Translations under genes and position numbers: made by a program
In this document: one piece after another, positions 25,308 to 34,172 of the stretch
Layout: every line of letters starts with the position of its first letter
How positions within the stretch are numbered: the first letter of the stretch is position 1
Notes under the pieces: model-generated
What the model was told of the DNA's origin: nothing
Seen by the model: the letters and a program-made list of their open reading frames with translations, nothing else
Databases searched by the model: none
Assembly: GCA_942492735.1 (NCBI GenBank)
Contig: OW818648.1
Coordinates: 3,162,001-3,226,000 of the forward strand
Direction of reading: 5' to 3'
DNA from: Sporobacter sp942492735
GTDB lineage: Bacteria; Bacillota; Clostridia; Oscillospirales; Oscillospiraceae
Length of the DNA stretch: 64,000 bases

Positions 25308-26060
25308 TCATTCCTTCATCAGTTTCTTTAAGTATCCTTCGTTCAGCAAATGCACTGTTTCAAACCGGCCATTGTAAAAGACGGCCCAATTGTTGAAAAC
25401 GCAGGGGACGGATTTTGCTTTTTCTAACGAGTCTACTGGTATTATCGTGTGCGGTATATCCTTTGCCGTGCAGTAGCTTTCAATCTGCTCGATGCAATTG
25501 GGTATATACGGACACTGCATACCATAGTAGATTGTCAAATCATTATTGGAAACGCACTGCTTCTTCGCGTTCTCCGAAAACCGCGGTATCGTTCCGTCGA
25601 ATGATAAGGCCAACAATATGTATTCGCCGCCGTCTAATGTGTCGGCCGTTTTGAATCCGAACCGCTCCATAAAGCTTTTGTCGGATAAGAACGGCTTTTT
25701 CTTCTTGGCGCTGATGACACATACGCCAGACTTCCCTTGCCGCCTCGCGTCAGCCACGCAATACGCCAGGAGGTCTCTACCGTACCCCTTACCTTTAAAG
25801 CTCCCTGAAACCCACAGGCAATAAATATAGAAATAATTATCTCCGGTAATTGGAACCCACGCTTTTTCCAAAGGCGCGTACTCTATGAAAACCTTGCCTT
25901 TTACATTCAGCTTACGAAAAACATGCCCTTCGCCGATGCGCTCCTTCAGCCATTGTCTTTTGGTGTCAACGCCGCATTGATGCTTTTTATCGGCGATGGC
26001 GCAGCAAAGGTGTTCGCTGTCTAAATTGCCGAGTGTCAGATTAATATATTCCGCTCCCAT
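25308..26060 (-). CDS. GNAT family acetyltransferase with YoaP-like C-terminal domain
   Basis: 250 residues. The GNAT core is in the first 150 residues, with the acetyl-CoA motif VSGSFKGKGYGRDLLAYC. The C-terminal 80 residues (IYYGMQCPYIPNCIEQIE ... VPCVFNNWAVFYNGRF) match the YoaP-like domain and look like a thioredoxin-like fold with a CPYIPNC pair. First gene of the four-gene operon; the substrate is unknown. Confidence 0.85.
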   Translation of the reverse strand: MGAEYINLTLGNLDSEHLCCAIADKKHQCGVDTKRQWLKERIGEGHVFRKLNVKGKVFIEYAPLEKAWVPITGDNYFYIYCLWVSGSFKGKGYGRDLLAYCVADARRQGKSGVCVISAKKKKPFLSDKSFMERFGFKTADTLDGGEYILLALSFDGTIPRFSENAKKQCVSNNDLTIYYGMQCPYIPNCIEQIESYCTAKDIPHTIIPVDSLEKAKSVPCVFNNWAVFYNGRFETVHLLNEGYLKKLMKE

Positions 26061-26179
26061 ATCTGCACCTCCATAAATACACTAAATGTAACATATATTA
26101 TCCGACATCAGCATGTCATATTATTTTCACATGGACGACACGCACTCATTTATTTACGCTAAAAACAGACCTATCCCAG

Positions 26180-26263
26180 CTATAGCCAATAGTCCTCGCC
26201 CTCATCCCGCATCATGTCAAACAGCTGCCCATTATCTTCTATCGAATATCCTTTAATCACCAT
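26180..26263 (-). pseudogene. 27-codon ORF resembling the start of a GNAT gene
   Basis: ATG 26263 has AAAGGAG 10 bases upstream and reads MVIKGYSIEDNGQLFDMMRD followed by EGEDYWL and stop. This resembles the first residues of small acetyltransferases (IEDxxQLFxLMxxEG), after which the frame ends. Most likely the leftover 5' end of a lost gene; a genuine micropeptide cannot be excluded. The rest of 26061-26399 shows nothing else. Confidence 0.35.
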
Positions 26264-26399
26264 TTTTTGCGTCTCCTTTGTAATATTCTCTTCTCACTCG
26301 CCGGTTGTATTGTACTCGGTTTTTTGGCGACAATAGGTAAAAGTCCCAATTATAATAAGTAATCCTTAGATATGATATCACAAATACTGGGAAAATGAA

Positions 26400-26430
26400 A
26401 AGGACTTAAACCATAACGGCTTAAGTCCTT
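26400..26430 (-). terminator. Terminator of the DEAD-box helicase gene
   Basis: AAGGACTTAA (26400-26409) pairs with TTAAGTCCTT (26421-26430). On the minus strand the hairpin is followed by TTCATTTTCC. It lies just downstream of the helicase stop. Confidence 0.75.
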
Positions 26431-26452
26431 ATAAAACTGTATGATGATTTCC

Positions 26453-28162
26453 TCAGTACTTTGGTTTAGGTCTGAAAGTGTTCTTGCGCGGTTTGTGGGT
26501 TTCAGCCAGCTTTTCTATGGTCACCGGCCTGCCGCTGATTTTGCAGCCTGCCATCGCTTCAATAACCGCATCGCTGCTGCCGGCGGGGATTTCAACGACG
26601 GTTTGATCCGGGAATAACTCCACCTTACCGATATCGCGGCCCGACAGGCTGGAACGTTCGGTAATCGCGCCGATAATATGATTAACCGCGGTGCGCTGGG
26701 ATGTCCCGATATCGATCAGGATTGTCTCATACCGTGTCGGCTTCGGTTTTGCACTGTCTGCTCTTATTCTTGTCTTGTGCGGCGCAAACGACTCGTGCCG
26801 CGATTCGTAACGCTCCTCCCGATGCTCCGGCTCGGGTACCTCTGTTGTCAGCAGCGCGGGTGGGGCGCTATTTGTAAAACTGAGCTGCATCGCTGCGGCT
26901 GCGATATTCTCGGCTGAGAATCCGCGTTCCATCAGCTGGCTCGTCAATCCGACGTATACGGGCATCAGCGGCTCCTGCAAAGCCTCTTCCATAACGCGCA
27001 ATAGCTTGGCGTCGTTAATTATCTTAATTTCAGCCGTTGTTGGCAGCTCGGTCCTGGCGATCACGGACTTCGCCGCTGAGGCGATGCCGCGCATGGCAAA
27101 AACCTCGCGCTTGCCGCTGCAAAATGTGATGGAACGACCGGATTTTCCGGCGCGCCCTGTTCTTCCGATGCGGTGTACATAATATTCGGAATTTGCAGGA
27201 ATGTCAAAATTGATGACGAAGTCAACATCACTTACATCGATACCGCGGGCGGCGATATCCGTCGCAATGAGTATGGAGGTCCGGCCCTGCTTAAAGCCCT
27301 GCATCACGGATGTCCGCTGAGACTGCTTAATGTCGCTGTGGATGCTCTCGGCGCTGATATGCTGGCTGAGCAGCAGCTCGGTCAGCTCATCCACCATTTT
27401 CTTTGTGTTGCAGAAAATAATAGCACGGTTTGGTTCATGGAAACGCAGGAGCGCGACAAGCGCTTCTTTTTTTCTGTTATGGGCGACTTCGATAAAGGTC
27501 TGCTCAATGTCTTCTATCGTCACCAGATCTTTGTCGATTTCAATCATCTGCGGGTTTTTTTGAAACTGGTGCGTCAGCTTCAGAATCGCGGGGGGCATGG
27601 TCGCAGAAAAAAGCACTGTTTGCCTGTCATCCGGCGTATCCTGCAATATGGTTTCGATGTCCTCTTTGAAGCCCATGTTGAGCATCTCATCGGCCTCATC
27701 AAGCACGATCATTTTCAGATTGTTCAGCTTGATGGTTTTCCGGCGCATGTGATCCATAATCCGGCCGGGCGTTCCGATGACAATATTAGCGCGCCGCAAG
27801 CGGATGCACTGCTTATCTATGGCAGCGCCGCCGTAGATTTCAACAGGACGAATCCCTGTCTTAAATCGCGCAACCTTTCGGATTTCCTCGGCCCCTTGCA
27901 TCGCGAGCTCTCTCGTGGGGCAGAGGATGAGCACCTGTATGGTCGCTTTCTCCTCGTGGGTGTCTACTCTTTCAATTGCCGGGATCGCAAAGGCAATTGT
28001 TTTTCCTGTGCCGGTCTGCGAGCGCGCAATGACATCGACGCCTGTCCGAATGAGGGGTATGGCCTCGGACTGAATGGGTGTTGCTTCGTCGAAGCCCATC
28101 TCAACGATCGCTCGTTCGACCTTAGGTGTCAGGCTCAACTGTGAAAACGGAATTTTTGTCAT
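26453..28162 (-). CDS. DEAD-box RNA helicase with DbpA-type RNA-binding domain
   Basis: 569 residues from ATG 28162; the GAGGAG site sits inside the alternative TTG frame start at 28174, so the ATG is used. Motifs in order: F-x-QLSLTPKVERAI with Q motif, ARSQTGTGKT, PTRELA, LDEADEML, SAT, RGID and HRIGRTGRAG. The C-terminal 75 residues (about 490-560, ETILIDIGTSQRTAVNHIIG) form a DbpA-like RNA-binding domain. Likely acts in ribosome assembly or RNA turnover, as CshA/DeaD/DbpA-type proteins do. Confidence 0.94.
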   Translation of the reverse strand: MTKIPFSQLSLTPKVERAIVEMGFDEATPIQSEAIPLIRTGVDVIARSQTGTGKTIAFAIPAIERVDTHEEKATIQVLILCPTRELAMQGAEEIRKVARFKTGIRPVEIYGGAAIDKQCIRLRRANIVIGTPGRIMDHMRRKTIKLNNLKMIVLDEADEMLNMGFKEDIETILQDTPDDRQTVLFSATMPPAILKLTHQFQKNPQMIEIDKDLVTIEDIEQTFIEVAHNRKKEALVALLRFHEPNRAIIFCNTKKMVDELTELLLSQHISAESIHSDIKQSQRTSVMQGFKQGRTSILIATDIAARGIDVSDVDFVINFDIPANSEYYVHRIGRTGRAGKSGRSITFCSGKREVFAMRGIASAAKSVIARTELPTTAEIKIINDAKLLRVMEEALQEPLMPVYVGLTSQLMERGFSAENIAAAAMQLSFTNSAPPALLTTEVPEPEHREERYESRHESFAPHKTRIRADSAKPKPTRYETILIDIGTSQRTAVNHIIGAITERSSLSGRDIGKVELFPDQTVVEIPAGSSDAVIEAMAGCKISGRPVTIEKLAETHKPRKNTFRPKPKY

Positions 28163-28236
28163 GAATCTCCTCAATTCTATTTGGTAAAGAAACGAGACAA
28201 GGTGCCCCGCTTCATGCTGACGACTCTTCTTATATT

Positions 28237-28265
28237 ATTACAATCTATCAATTGCTTTATGTCAA
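28237..28265 (-). promoter_or_regulatory. Promoter of the helicase gene
   Basis: On the minus strand TTGACA (28260-28265), 17 bases, TGTAAT (28237-28242). It would give a 5' leader of about 65 bases, as is common for cold-shock helicases. Confidence 0.65.
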
Positions 28266-28306
28266 GTGAAATATAACGGGGGGAGCTAAAACTCCCCCAG
28301 GATAGC

Positions 28307-29323
28307 CTATCCGACCCAGTTTTCCTCACCGGAATCCCATTCACGGCGTTTAGAGCGGCCCATGAGATCTTTCAACGCGGCGATGGCTGGTTTCCCTTCA
28401 TACAGAACCTTGTAGGCTTCCTCACAGATCGGCATATCGATGCCGACCTTCTGCGATAGCTCATGCGCGGCTTTGGCAGCGTAATACCCTTCCACAACAG
28501 CGCCGACCTGGCGCATTGCCTCCTGGACCTCGATACCTTTTCCAATTAAAACACCGGCGCGTCTGTTACGGGAGTGCTGGGAGGTGCACGTCACGATGAG
28601 GTCGCCGAGACCAGCAAGGCCCGCAAGCGTCGATTTCTTACCGCCAAGTGCGACGCAGAGCTCCGCCATTTCGGCCAGTCCCCGTGTCATGAGCATGGCA
28701 ATCGTGTTATCACCGAAGCCGAGACCGTCACTGATGCCGGCCCCGAGAGCAATGACATTTTTTAGTGCCGCGCCGAGCTCAACGCCGATCACATCGGTCG
28801 ACGTATAGACACGCAGATAGTCATTCATGAAGATATCCTGCACCGTCTCAGCGGTTTTTATATCCTCTGAGGCAACGACGCAGGCTGTTGGAATCTGCCT
28901 TCCGACCTCTTCGGCATGTGTCGGTCCAGATAAGGATGCCAGCTTGACTTGATTGCCAAGTGTTTCTCTGAGGATTTGCGAAAACAGACGCGAGGTGTCC
29001 TTTTCGATTCCCTTGGAAATACAAACAACAATACAATTGCTCGGCAGCTTTCCTTTAATCGCTTCAGCCGTCTCGGCAACAGCGAACGACGGTGTCGCAA
29101 TGACAGCGATATCAATACCGTCCACCGACGCGCTGATGGAAGTTGTAATCTGAATGCCTTCAGGAATTTTGACGCCCTTTAAGAGCGGATTTTCCCGGCA
29201 CATATTGAGTGTTTCGACTTCTTTTTCGAATTTTGACCACAGCGTGACGTCATGGCCGTTTTCATATAACAGCTTGGCGACAGCCGTTCCCCAGCCGCCG
29301 CTGCCGAATACCGATATTTTCAT
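28307..29323 (-). CDS. gpsA: Glycerol-3-phosphate dehydrogenase [NAD(P)+]
   Basis: Makes sn-glycerol 3-phosphate for phospholipids from dihydroxyacetone phosphate. 338 residues. Rossmann GSGGWGTAVAKLLYENGH at the N-terminus, SKGIE, LSGPTHAEEV, catalytic Lys in ALKNVIALGAGISDGLGFGDN, and TCTSQHSRNRRAG. It is downstream of plsY, which uses its product. Confidence 0.95.
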   Translation of the reverse strand: MKISVFGSGGWGTAVAKLLYENGHDVTLWSKFEKEVETLNMCRENPLLKGVKIPEGIQITTSISASVDGIDIAVIATPSFAVAETAEAIKGKLPSNCIVVCISKGIEKDTSRLFSQILRETLGNQVKLASLSGPTHAEEVGRQIPTACVVASEDIKTAETVQDIFMNDYLRVYTSTDVIGVELGAALKNVIALGAGISDGLGFGDNTIAMLMTRGLAEMAELCVALGGKKSTLAGLAGLGDLIVTCTSQHSRNRRAGVLIGKGIEVQEAMRQVGAVVEGYYAAKAAHELSQKVGIDMPICEEAYKVLYEGKPAIAALKDLMGRSKRREWDSGEENWVG

Positions 29324-29358
29324 CTGTATTTCTCCTTTACCATGCTCTGCATAAAAAC

Positions 29359-29420
29359 GTAGGGGCGATTCATGAATCGCCCTCCCGTCCCAGGCAGGGC
29401 GATTCGTGAATCGCCCCTAC
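29359..29420. repeat. REP element with GTAGGGGCGATT ends
   Basis: GTAGGGGCGATTCATGAATCG starts the unit and its inverted counterpart (CGATTCGTGAATCGCCCCTAC) ends it, with CCTCCCGTCCCAGGCAGGG between. Both halves are themselves palindromic, so this is two REP units in tandem. It lies in the 126-base gap between gpsA and plsY. Confidence 0.8.
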
Positions 29421-29449
29421 ATTCATAACGTTTATATCAATCAAAGCGG

Positions 29450-30121
29450 CTACGCTTCTTTTTTTCTCCTGAAACTGAACTTCGACTCTTTGCCCTGGAT
29501 GATGCGTTTGATGTTTTCACGATGCCTGTAGATTAAAAGCGCGGTGCTGAGGATCGCAATCAAAAGCTCCCACGTTCCCCCGAGGCCGAGAAGACCCTGG
29601 GTCACGGGATACGCGGCACAGCCGACGATTGCACCCAACGACACATAGCGCGTCAAGAGCGTCAGCAGAATAAACATGCCCCATCCAGCCAGTGCGATGC
29701 GCCAGTCAACAAAAAACGTAATCGTCCCCATCGCCATGACACCTTTTCCACCCTTGAAACCGTAAAACAGCGGATAGCAATGTCCCAGCATGACGAAGAA
29801 GCCGGCGAGCTCACTGCCGAATAAGCTTAAATCAAAGAACCCGACCTCAACAAAATAGTCCGCCTTCAGAAAATGCGCAAACAGGAAGCCGCCGATTAAA
29901 ACGGGTGCGACTGTTTTCACAACATCAATGAGGACAACAGCGATCGCGCCGCCTTTGCCGAAGACGCGATAGAAATTCGTCAGGCCGGGATTGCCGCTGC
30001 CGAATTTGCGAATATCCTTACGATAGAAATATTTAGATGTAATGATTGCGCCATTGATACCGCCGATTATATAGGCCTGCAACGCCGTCACCACTATTAA
30101 TAATATTAACAACTTCATCAT
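29450..30121 (-). CDS. plsY: Glycerol-3-phosphate acyltransferase PlsY
   Basis: 223 residues, membrane protein with about five to six segments, transfers acyl from acyl phosphate to glycerol 3-phosphate. Conserved motifs: GSGNPGLTNFYRVFGK (usually GSxNxGATN), GHCYPLFYGFKGGKGV and a late TM segment. Slightly longer than the usual 200 residues because of an extended second loop. It lies between der and gpsA, a common order in Clostridia. Confidence 0.93.
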   Translation of the reverse strand: MMKLLILLIVVTALQAYIIGGINGAIITSKYFYRKDIRKFGSGNPGLTNFYRVFGKGGAIAVVLIDVVKTVAPVLIGGFLFAHFLKADYFVEVGFFDLSLFGSELAGFFVMLGHCYPLFYGFKGGKGVMAMGTITFFVDWRIALAGWGMFILLTLLTRYVSLGAIVGCAAYPVTQGLLGLGGTWELLIAILSTALLIYRHRENIKRIIQGKESKFSFRRKKEA

Positions 30122-30169
30122 CCTCCGTGTTATCCGTGTCTATATTATATGGCTTAAAGACATGAAACG

Positions 30170-31498
30170 TCACTTATCTTCTTCACCTTTTTGCCTTATG
30201 AGCATACGAACGGGTGTGCCTTCAAGCCCAAAAACATTTCTGATCTGGTTTTCAAGGTATCGTTGATATGAAAAATGAAAGAGCTCAGAATTGTTGCAGA
30301 AGCAAACGAAGGTCGGCGGTCGGACACTTACCTGCGTCATGTAAAAGATTTTTAGCCTTTTGCCCTTATCCGTCGGCGGCTGCACCCTTGAGGTCGCATC
30401 CGCTAGTACATTGTTGAGCATACCTGTTGTAATGCGCATCGCGGATTGATTGTCCACATAATTAATGAGCTCGAAGATACGCTCGACGCGCTGTCCGCTT
30501 TTTGCCGAGATGAAAAGGACCGGCGCGTACGTCATATAACTCAGCTCTTTTTGGATCTCCTGACGCATGTGCTCCATCGTATTGGTTTCTTTTTCGACGA
30601 GATCCCATTTGTTGACGATGATAATGCTGGCTTTACCCGCCTCATGAGCAAGTCCGGCGACTTTCGTGTCCTGATCCGTAACACCCTCACGGGCGTCGAT
30701 CATGATGAGGCAGACATCAGCGCGCTCTATTGCCATTTCCGAACGCAAAACACTGTATTTTTCAATTCTGTCATCCACTTTGGAGCGGCGCCTGATACCT
30801 GCCGTGTCGATAAATACGTACCGGCCGGTTTGATTTTCAAACTCTGTATCGACAGCATCGCGCGTTGTCCCGGCGACATCGCTGACAATGACTCTGTTTT
30901 CACCGAGGATATAATTAATCAACGAGGATTTGCCGACATTTGGTTTGCCGATCACGGCAACACTGATGGCGTCCTTCTCATCCGGTGTTTCTGATTTCGC
31001 GGGAAAATACGCAAGGCAGGCATCCAGCAAATCGCCGGTGCCGTGGCCGTGCGTTGCCGACAAGGCAACCGGGTCGCCAAGTCCAAGCGAATAAAACTCA
31101 TAAATATCCGGATTTGCCGGACCGACCGAATCCATCTTGTTGACGGCGAGCACGACTGGTTTACGGGATCGGAGCAGCATATTGGCGATTTCCTGATCGG
31201 CTGCTGTGACACCTGTCGTGATATCCGTCACGAAGAGGATAACGTCGGCCATCTCAATGGCCAGCAGCGCCTGTTCGCGCATAAAAAGCAGAATATCGCT
31301 GTCGGCCGACGGCTCGATACCGCCAGTATCGACAATTGAGAATTCACGGCCAGCCCAATCGGATGACGCGTACAGCCTGTCTCTCGTTACACCCGGCGTG
31401 TCCTCGACGATCGACAGCCTCTTTCCCGCTATTTTATTAAAAAGCATGGACTTGCCGACGTTCGGCCGTCCGACAATTGCTATAAGTGGTTTAGCCAA
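30170..31498 (-). CDS. der: Ribosome biogenesis GTPase Der
   Basis: 442 residues with two tandem GTPase domains and a KH-like C-terminal domain. G1 motifs GRPNVGKSMLFNK (about 8-20) and GKPNVGKSSLI (about 184), G3 DTGG and DTAG, G4 NKMD and NKWD. Der is needed for 50S assembly. It lies between the DUF512 gene and plsY. Confidence 0.96.
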   Translation of the reverse strand: MAKPLIAIVGRPNVGKSMLFNKIAGKRLSIVEDTPGVTRDRLYASSDWAGREFSIVDTGGIEPSADSDILLFMREQALLAIEMADVILFVTDITTGVTAADQEIANMLLRSRKPVVLAVNKMDSVGPANPDIYEFYSLGLGDPVALSATHGHGTGDLLDACLAYFPAKSETPDEKDAISVAVIGKPNVGKSSLINYILGENRVIVSDVAGTTRDAVDTEFENQTGRYVFIDTAGIRRRSKVDDRIEKYSVLRSEMAIERADVCLIMIDAREGVTDQDTKVAGLAHEAGKASIIIVNKWDLVEKETNTMEHMRQEIQKELSYMTYAPVLFISAKSGQRVERIFELINYVDNQSAMRITTGMLNNVLADATSRVQPPTDKGKRLKIFYMTQVSVRPPTFVCFCNNSELFHFSYQRYLENQIRNVFGLEGTPVRMLIRQKGEEDK

Positions 31499-31561
31499 AA
31501 TAATCGACTCCTCACATGTTAATAGAATTAAAATTGTGTGCTTATATATCTTCTAAAGGTC

Positions 31562-31656
31562 TGTCATCTTGAGCAAAGCGAAGGAGCTCCAGGTAATCTC
31601 TGATTGTTGCTCCGGCATTAGTTTTCCTGGAGATTCTTCGCAGGCTCAGAATGACA
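31562..31656. repeat. 95-bp intergenic repeat with TGTCAT ends
   Basis: The left arm begins TGTCATCTTGAGCAAAGCGA, the right arm ends CGCAGGCTCAGAATGACA, and the inner arms CTCCAGG and CCTGGAG also pair. This is the well-known TGTCATTCTGAGC-type dispersed repeat and lies between der and the DUF512 gene. Confidence 0.7.
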
Positions 31657-31676
31657 TACAGTCCTCTTGTTATTGC

Positions 31677-32978
31677 TTAGTCTCCACAAATCGCACGAAT
31701 CAAATCGGCGCCGTCCTGCGAGACGACTCTGATTTCGACGCCCAGCGCAGAAGCCACATCTTCGAGCGTCACATCGTCCAGAAAAACGTTTTCTCCGTGG
31801 CGGAGCATATTTTTCGTGATGAGCAGACGCGCGCCGAGGTTTTTACCGCGAAGCTGCCCGATGAGATCGCCGCCCGTTATAAGACCGGCAACATCGATCA
31901 GCTCACCGAAGAAGTTATTCTTTATTGTGAATATGGTGCCATTTATATTAGCACATTTTTCCGCCGCCGAATCCAAAACTTTTTGTAAACATTTTGCGGC
32001 AGCCTCGCCTGTGGCAATGGAAAACGGTGCGCTCGCTGCTGAATGCCGAGCTCCCAGCTCATTATCCGCCTGTGTCATGAGGAGTCGGAGCATGCCGACA
32101 CCATTTTCGAGCTGCGGATAATCCTCGTAAAATCCGTCGGCCGGAATATCCAAACCTGCCTTAAGGTACAGCTCATCCGCCGGATAAAACATTCTGGTAC
32201 CGAGTTTTTTCATGCATTTATCCCCGAAAGTCTCTGCCTGCCAGAGTGTTCTAAGCGCGAGGTCCGAGTTAAACGGCTTGAGCTCATAGAGCCCTTCTCT
32301 GTATCTCGTGAGGCCGACAGGTACAATGGACACGCTTCTCACCGCGGGATACATCGCCGCCAGATCCTTCATGCTTCTGTCAAGATGCGCACCGTCGTTC
32401 AGCCCCGGGCAGCAGACGATCTGGCAGTTCATTGTCAATCCGGCTTCCTTGAACCGCTGCAGCGCCGCAAGGCCTCTGACACTTTTTTTATTACCCAGGA
32501 GCAGCTTGTTGAGCTCCGGTTCTGTTGAATGAACAGATATGTTCAATGGACTGAGCCGCATATCGATCATCCGCTGAATTTCGGCATTGGAGAGGTTCGT
32601 CAGCGTGACGTAATTGCCCTGAAGGAAGCTGAGGCGGTTATCGTCGTCCTTGAAATAGAGTGTCTCGCGTAATCCAGCCGGAAGCTGGTCCACAAAGCAA
32701 AACACGCACTTGTTGGCGCAGGAACGCGGGCTGTCCATCAGGTCGGATTCAAAGGTCAGTCCCAAATCCATCCCCTCCGGCTTACCGATGCGTATAAGCC
32801 GGATTTTGCCTTCAGCATTATGGATTTCTAAAAGCAGGCGCGCGTCATAAGAATAATACTTATAATCGAGCACGTCTTTTACTTTATACCCGTTAATCCT
32901 GACGAGCATATCTCCGGGCTTTATATTCTTCCCGCTTACCGGGCTGTTTTCCTCAATAAATGTTATCAGGGAGCTCAT
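31677..32978 (-). CDS. DUF512 protein: PDZ plus radical-SAM-like domain
   Basis: 433 residues from ATG 32978 (GGAG 6-7 bases upstream). The N-terminal part (about 1-60) is PDZ-like (GDMLVRINGYKV). SCANKCVFCFVDQLP near 85 gives a CxxxCxxC cluster of the radical SAM type. The C-terminal DUF512 domain follows (ELGARHSAAS ... LITKNML ... LEDVASALG). It is linked to der, plsY and gpsA as in many Clostridia. The substrate is unknown. Confidence 0.88.
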   Translation of the reverse strand: MSSLITFIEENSPVSGKNIKPGDMLVRINGYKVKDVLDYKYYSYDARLLLEIHNAEGKIRLIRIGKPEGMDLGLTFESDLMDSPRSCANKCVFCFVDQLPAGLRETLYFKDDDNRLSFLQGNYVTLTNLSNAEIQRMIDMRLSPLNISVHSTEPELNKLLLGNKKSVRGLAALQRFKEAGLTMNCQIVCCPGLNDGAHLDRSMKDLAAMYPAVRSVSIVPVGLTRYREGLYELKPFNSDLALRTLWQAETFGDKCMKKLGTRMFYPADELYLKAGLDIPADGFYEDYPQLENGVGMLRLLMTQADNELGARHSAASAPFSIATGEAAAKCLQKVLDSAAEKCANINGTIFTIKNNFFGELIDVAGLITGGDLIGQLRGKNLGARLLITKNMLRHGENVFLDDVTLEDVASALGVEIRVVSQDGADLIRAICGD

Positions 32979-33132
32979 GTCACACTCCATCCCCATCAAA
33001 AAGCGCAATGCTTATGATATAACACGACTACATTATGTTGCAGTAATGCTTCATTTAGACAGCCGAAATTATAATTTGTCCGTTAATCTTTTAACATAAA
33101 AGTCGGCGGGGTTAATCCCCCGCCGGCCACTT

Positions 33133-33318
33133 TTATTTTGCTTCGACTTTTATAACTTCTCGTCCGTTATATGTGCCGCAGGCCTTGCATACTCTGTGCG
33201 GAAGACGCAGTTCGCCGCATTTTGAGCATTTGACAAGACCCGGTGTTTCAAGCTTCCAGTGGGAGGAACGCCGTTTGTCTCTTCTCGCTTTACTAGTTTT
33301 TCTCTTTGGTACTGCCAT
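33133..33318 (-). CDS. rpmF: 50S ribosomal protein L32
   Basis: 61 residues starting MAVPKRKTSKARRDKRRS, with the zinc ribbon CSKCGELRLPHRVCKACG. The AGGAGG site lies 7 bases before the ATG. It is downstream of the DUF177 gene, the standard order. Confidence 0.96.
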   Translation of the reverse strand: MAVPKRKTSKARRDKRRSSHWKLETPGLVKCSKCGELRLPHRVCKACGTYNGREVIKVEAK

Positions 33319-33360
33319 GGTGACACCTCCTGTTATTCATTTTCCAGGAGCTGCCATAAG

Positions 33361-33484
33361 GACAGCGGACCTGGGTGCATGTTTCGTAATTTCCCGTATG
33401 CTGTCCTTTAGACAGTGGACCTGGGTGCTTATTTAGTAATCATCTACATTCTGTCCTTGGACAGTGGACCTGGGTGCATGTTTC
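33361..33484. repeat. Three tandem 49-50 bp repeats between DUF177 gene and rpmF
   Basis: The word GACAG(C/T)GGACCTGGGTGC begins at 33361, 33411 and 33460; each copy is followed by ATTT/GTTT(C)GTAAT and ends in CTGTCC. The joins form CTGTCCTTTAGACAG and CTGTCCTTGGACAG hairpins. The third copy runs into the stop codon of the DUF177 gene (33483). The whole array is inside the DUF177-rpmF transcript and would yield repeated small hairpins. Confidence 0.85.
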
Positions 33485-33986
33485 AATCGTTTTCGAGCAG
33501 TTGTTTTAGGGCAGCGAGTCTGGGGTCTTCCTCTGATTTACATGAGCACGGGCCGTCATTTAAATCAGCGCCGCATTTTTCGCAGAGGCCTTTACAATCT
33601 TCGCTGCATAAAAGCCGCTGATCCATGTTCAAAATAAAATCCGTTGAGATGATCGCGTCGACATCGGCATAATCTCCCTCAAGGAGATAAAAATCCGGGT
33701 CGTCCTCACCCTGCTCCTGCTCTGTAAGTATGGTCTCAATATGCAGGCTGACGGGGTAATCGAAGTCCTTTAAGCATCTGGCGCATGTACACATCATGAC
33801 GGCGTCGACATTGGCTTCGAATTTAAGCACGCCCGCGCTGTTTCTGATGCCGCCCTTCGCTCTCGACGGTGCTTTGACCTCTTTGACAGATCCGTAACAC
33901 GTATCCGACAAATCAGGCTCATAGTCAAAAGTGACGCCAGTGCCCGGAATATTGATGATTTCACGCAGATCTAGACGCATATTCAA
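33483..33986 (-). CDS. DUF177 (YceD family) protein
   Basis: 167 residues. Central CTCARCLKDFDYPV and a C-terminal CSEDCKGLCEKCGADLN, the cysteine pattern of the YceD/DUF177 family. It always precedes rpmF; in other bacteria it takes part in 23S rRNA accumulation. Transcribed from a perfect promoter at 34007-34035. Confidence 0.9.
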   Translation of the reverse strand: MNMRLDLREIINIPGTGVTFDYEPDLSDTCYGSVKEVKAPSRAKGGIRNSAGVLKFEANVDAVMMCTCARCLKDFDYPVSLHIETILTEQEQGEDDPDFYLLEGDYADVDAIISTDFILNMDQRLLCSEDCKGLCEKCGADLNDGPCSCKSEEDPRLAALKQLLEND

Positions 33987-34006
33987 CCTCGCACATTCGC
34001 TTCGAT

Positions 34007-34035
34007 ATTATAAGTCAAAAAGCAATTGTTGTCAA
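34007..34035 (-). promoter_or_regulatory. Consensus promoter of DUF177-rpmF
   Basis: On the minus strand TTGACA (34030-34035), 17 bases, TATAAT (34007-34012): a perfect sigma-A promoter, 20 bases before the start codon. Confidence 0.9.
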
Positions 34036-34172
34036 ACTAATTTTTATATTGTATTATTATAATTCAACGCAGTGATCTTATCCCGACCACCGACCTTATA
34101 AGGATTCGCATGATTAGTATACAGCATCTTTTGCTGTAATGGAATATTACAATATGAATTGCGGTGCGATTA

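Noticed and set aside
27173..28144. 323-residue plus-strand open frame
   Set aside because: It is antisense to the DEAD-box helicase gene, whose motifs are complete; no ribosome site or family match.
30446..30994. 182-residue plus-strand frame
   Set aside because: Antisense to der.
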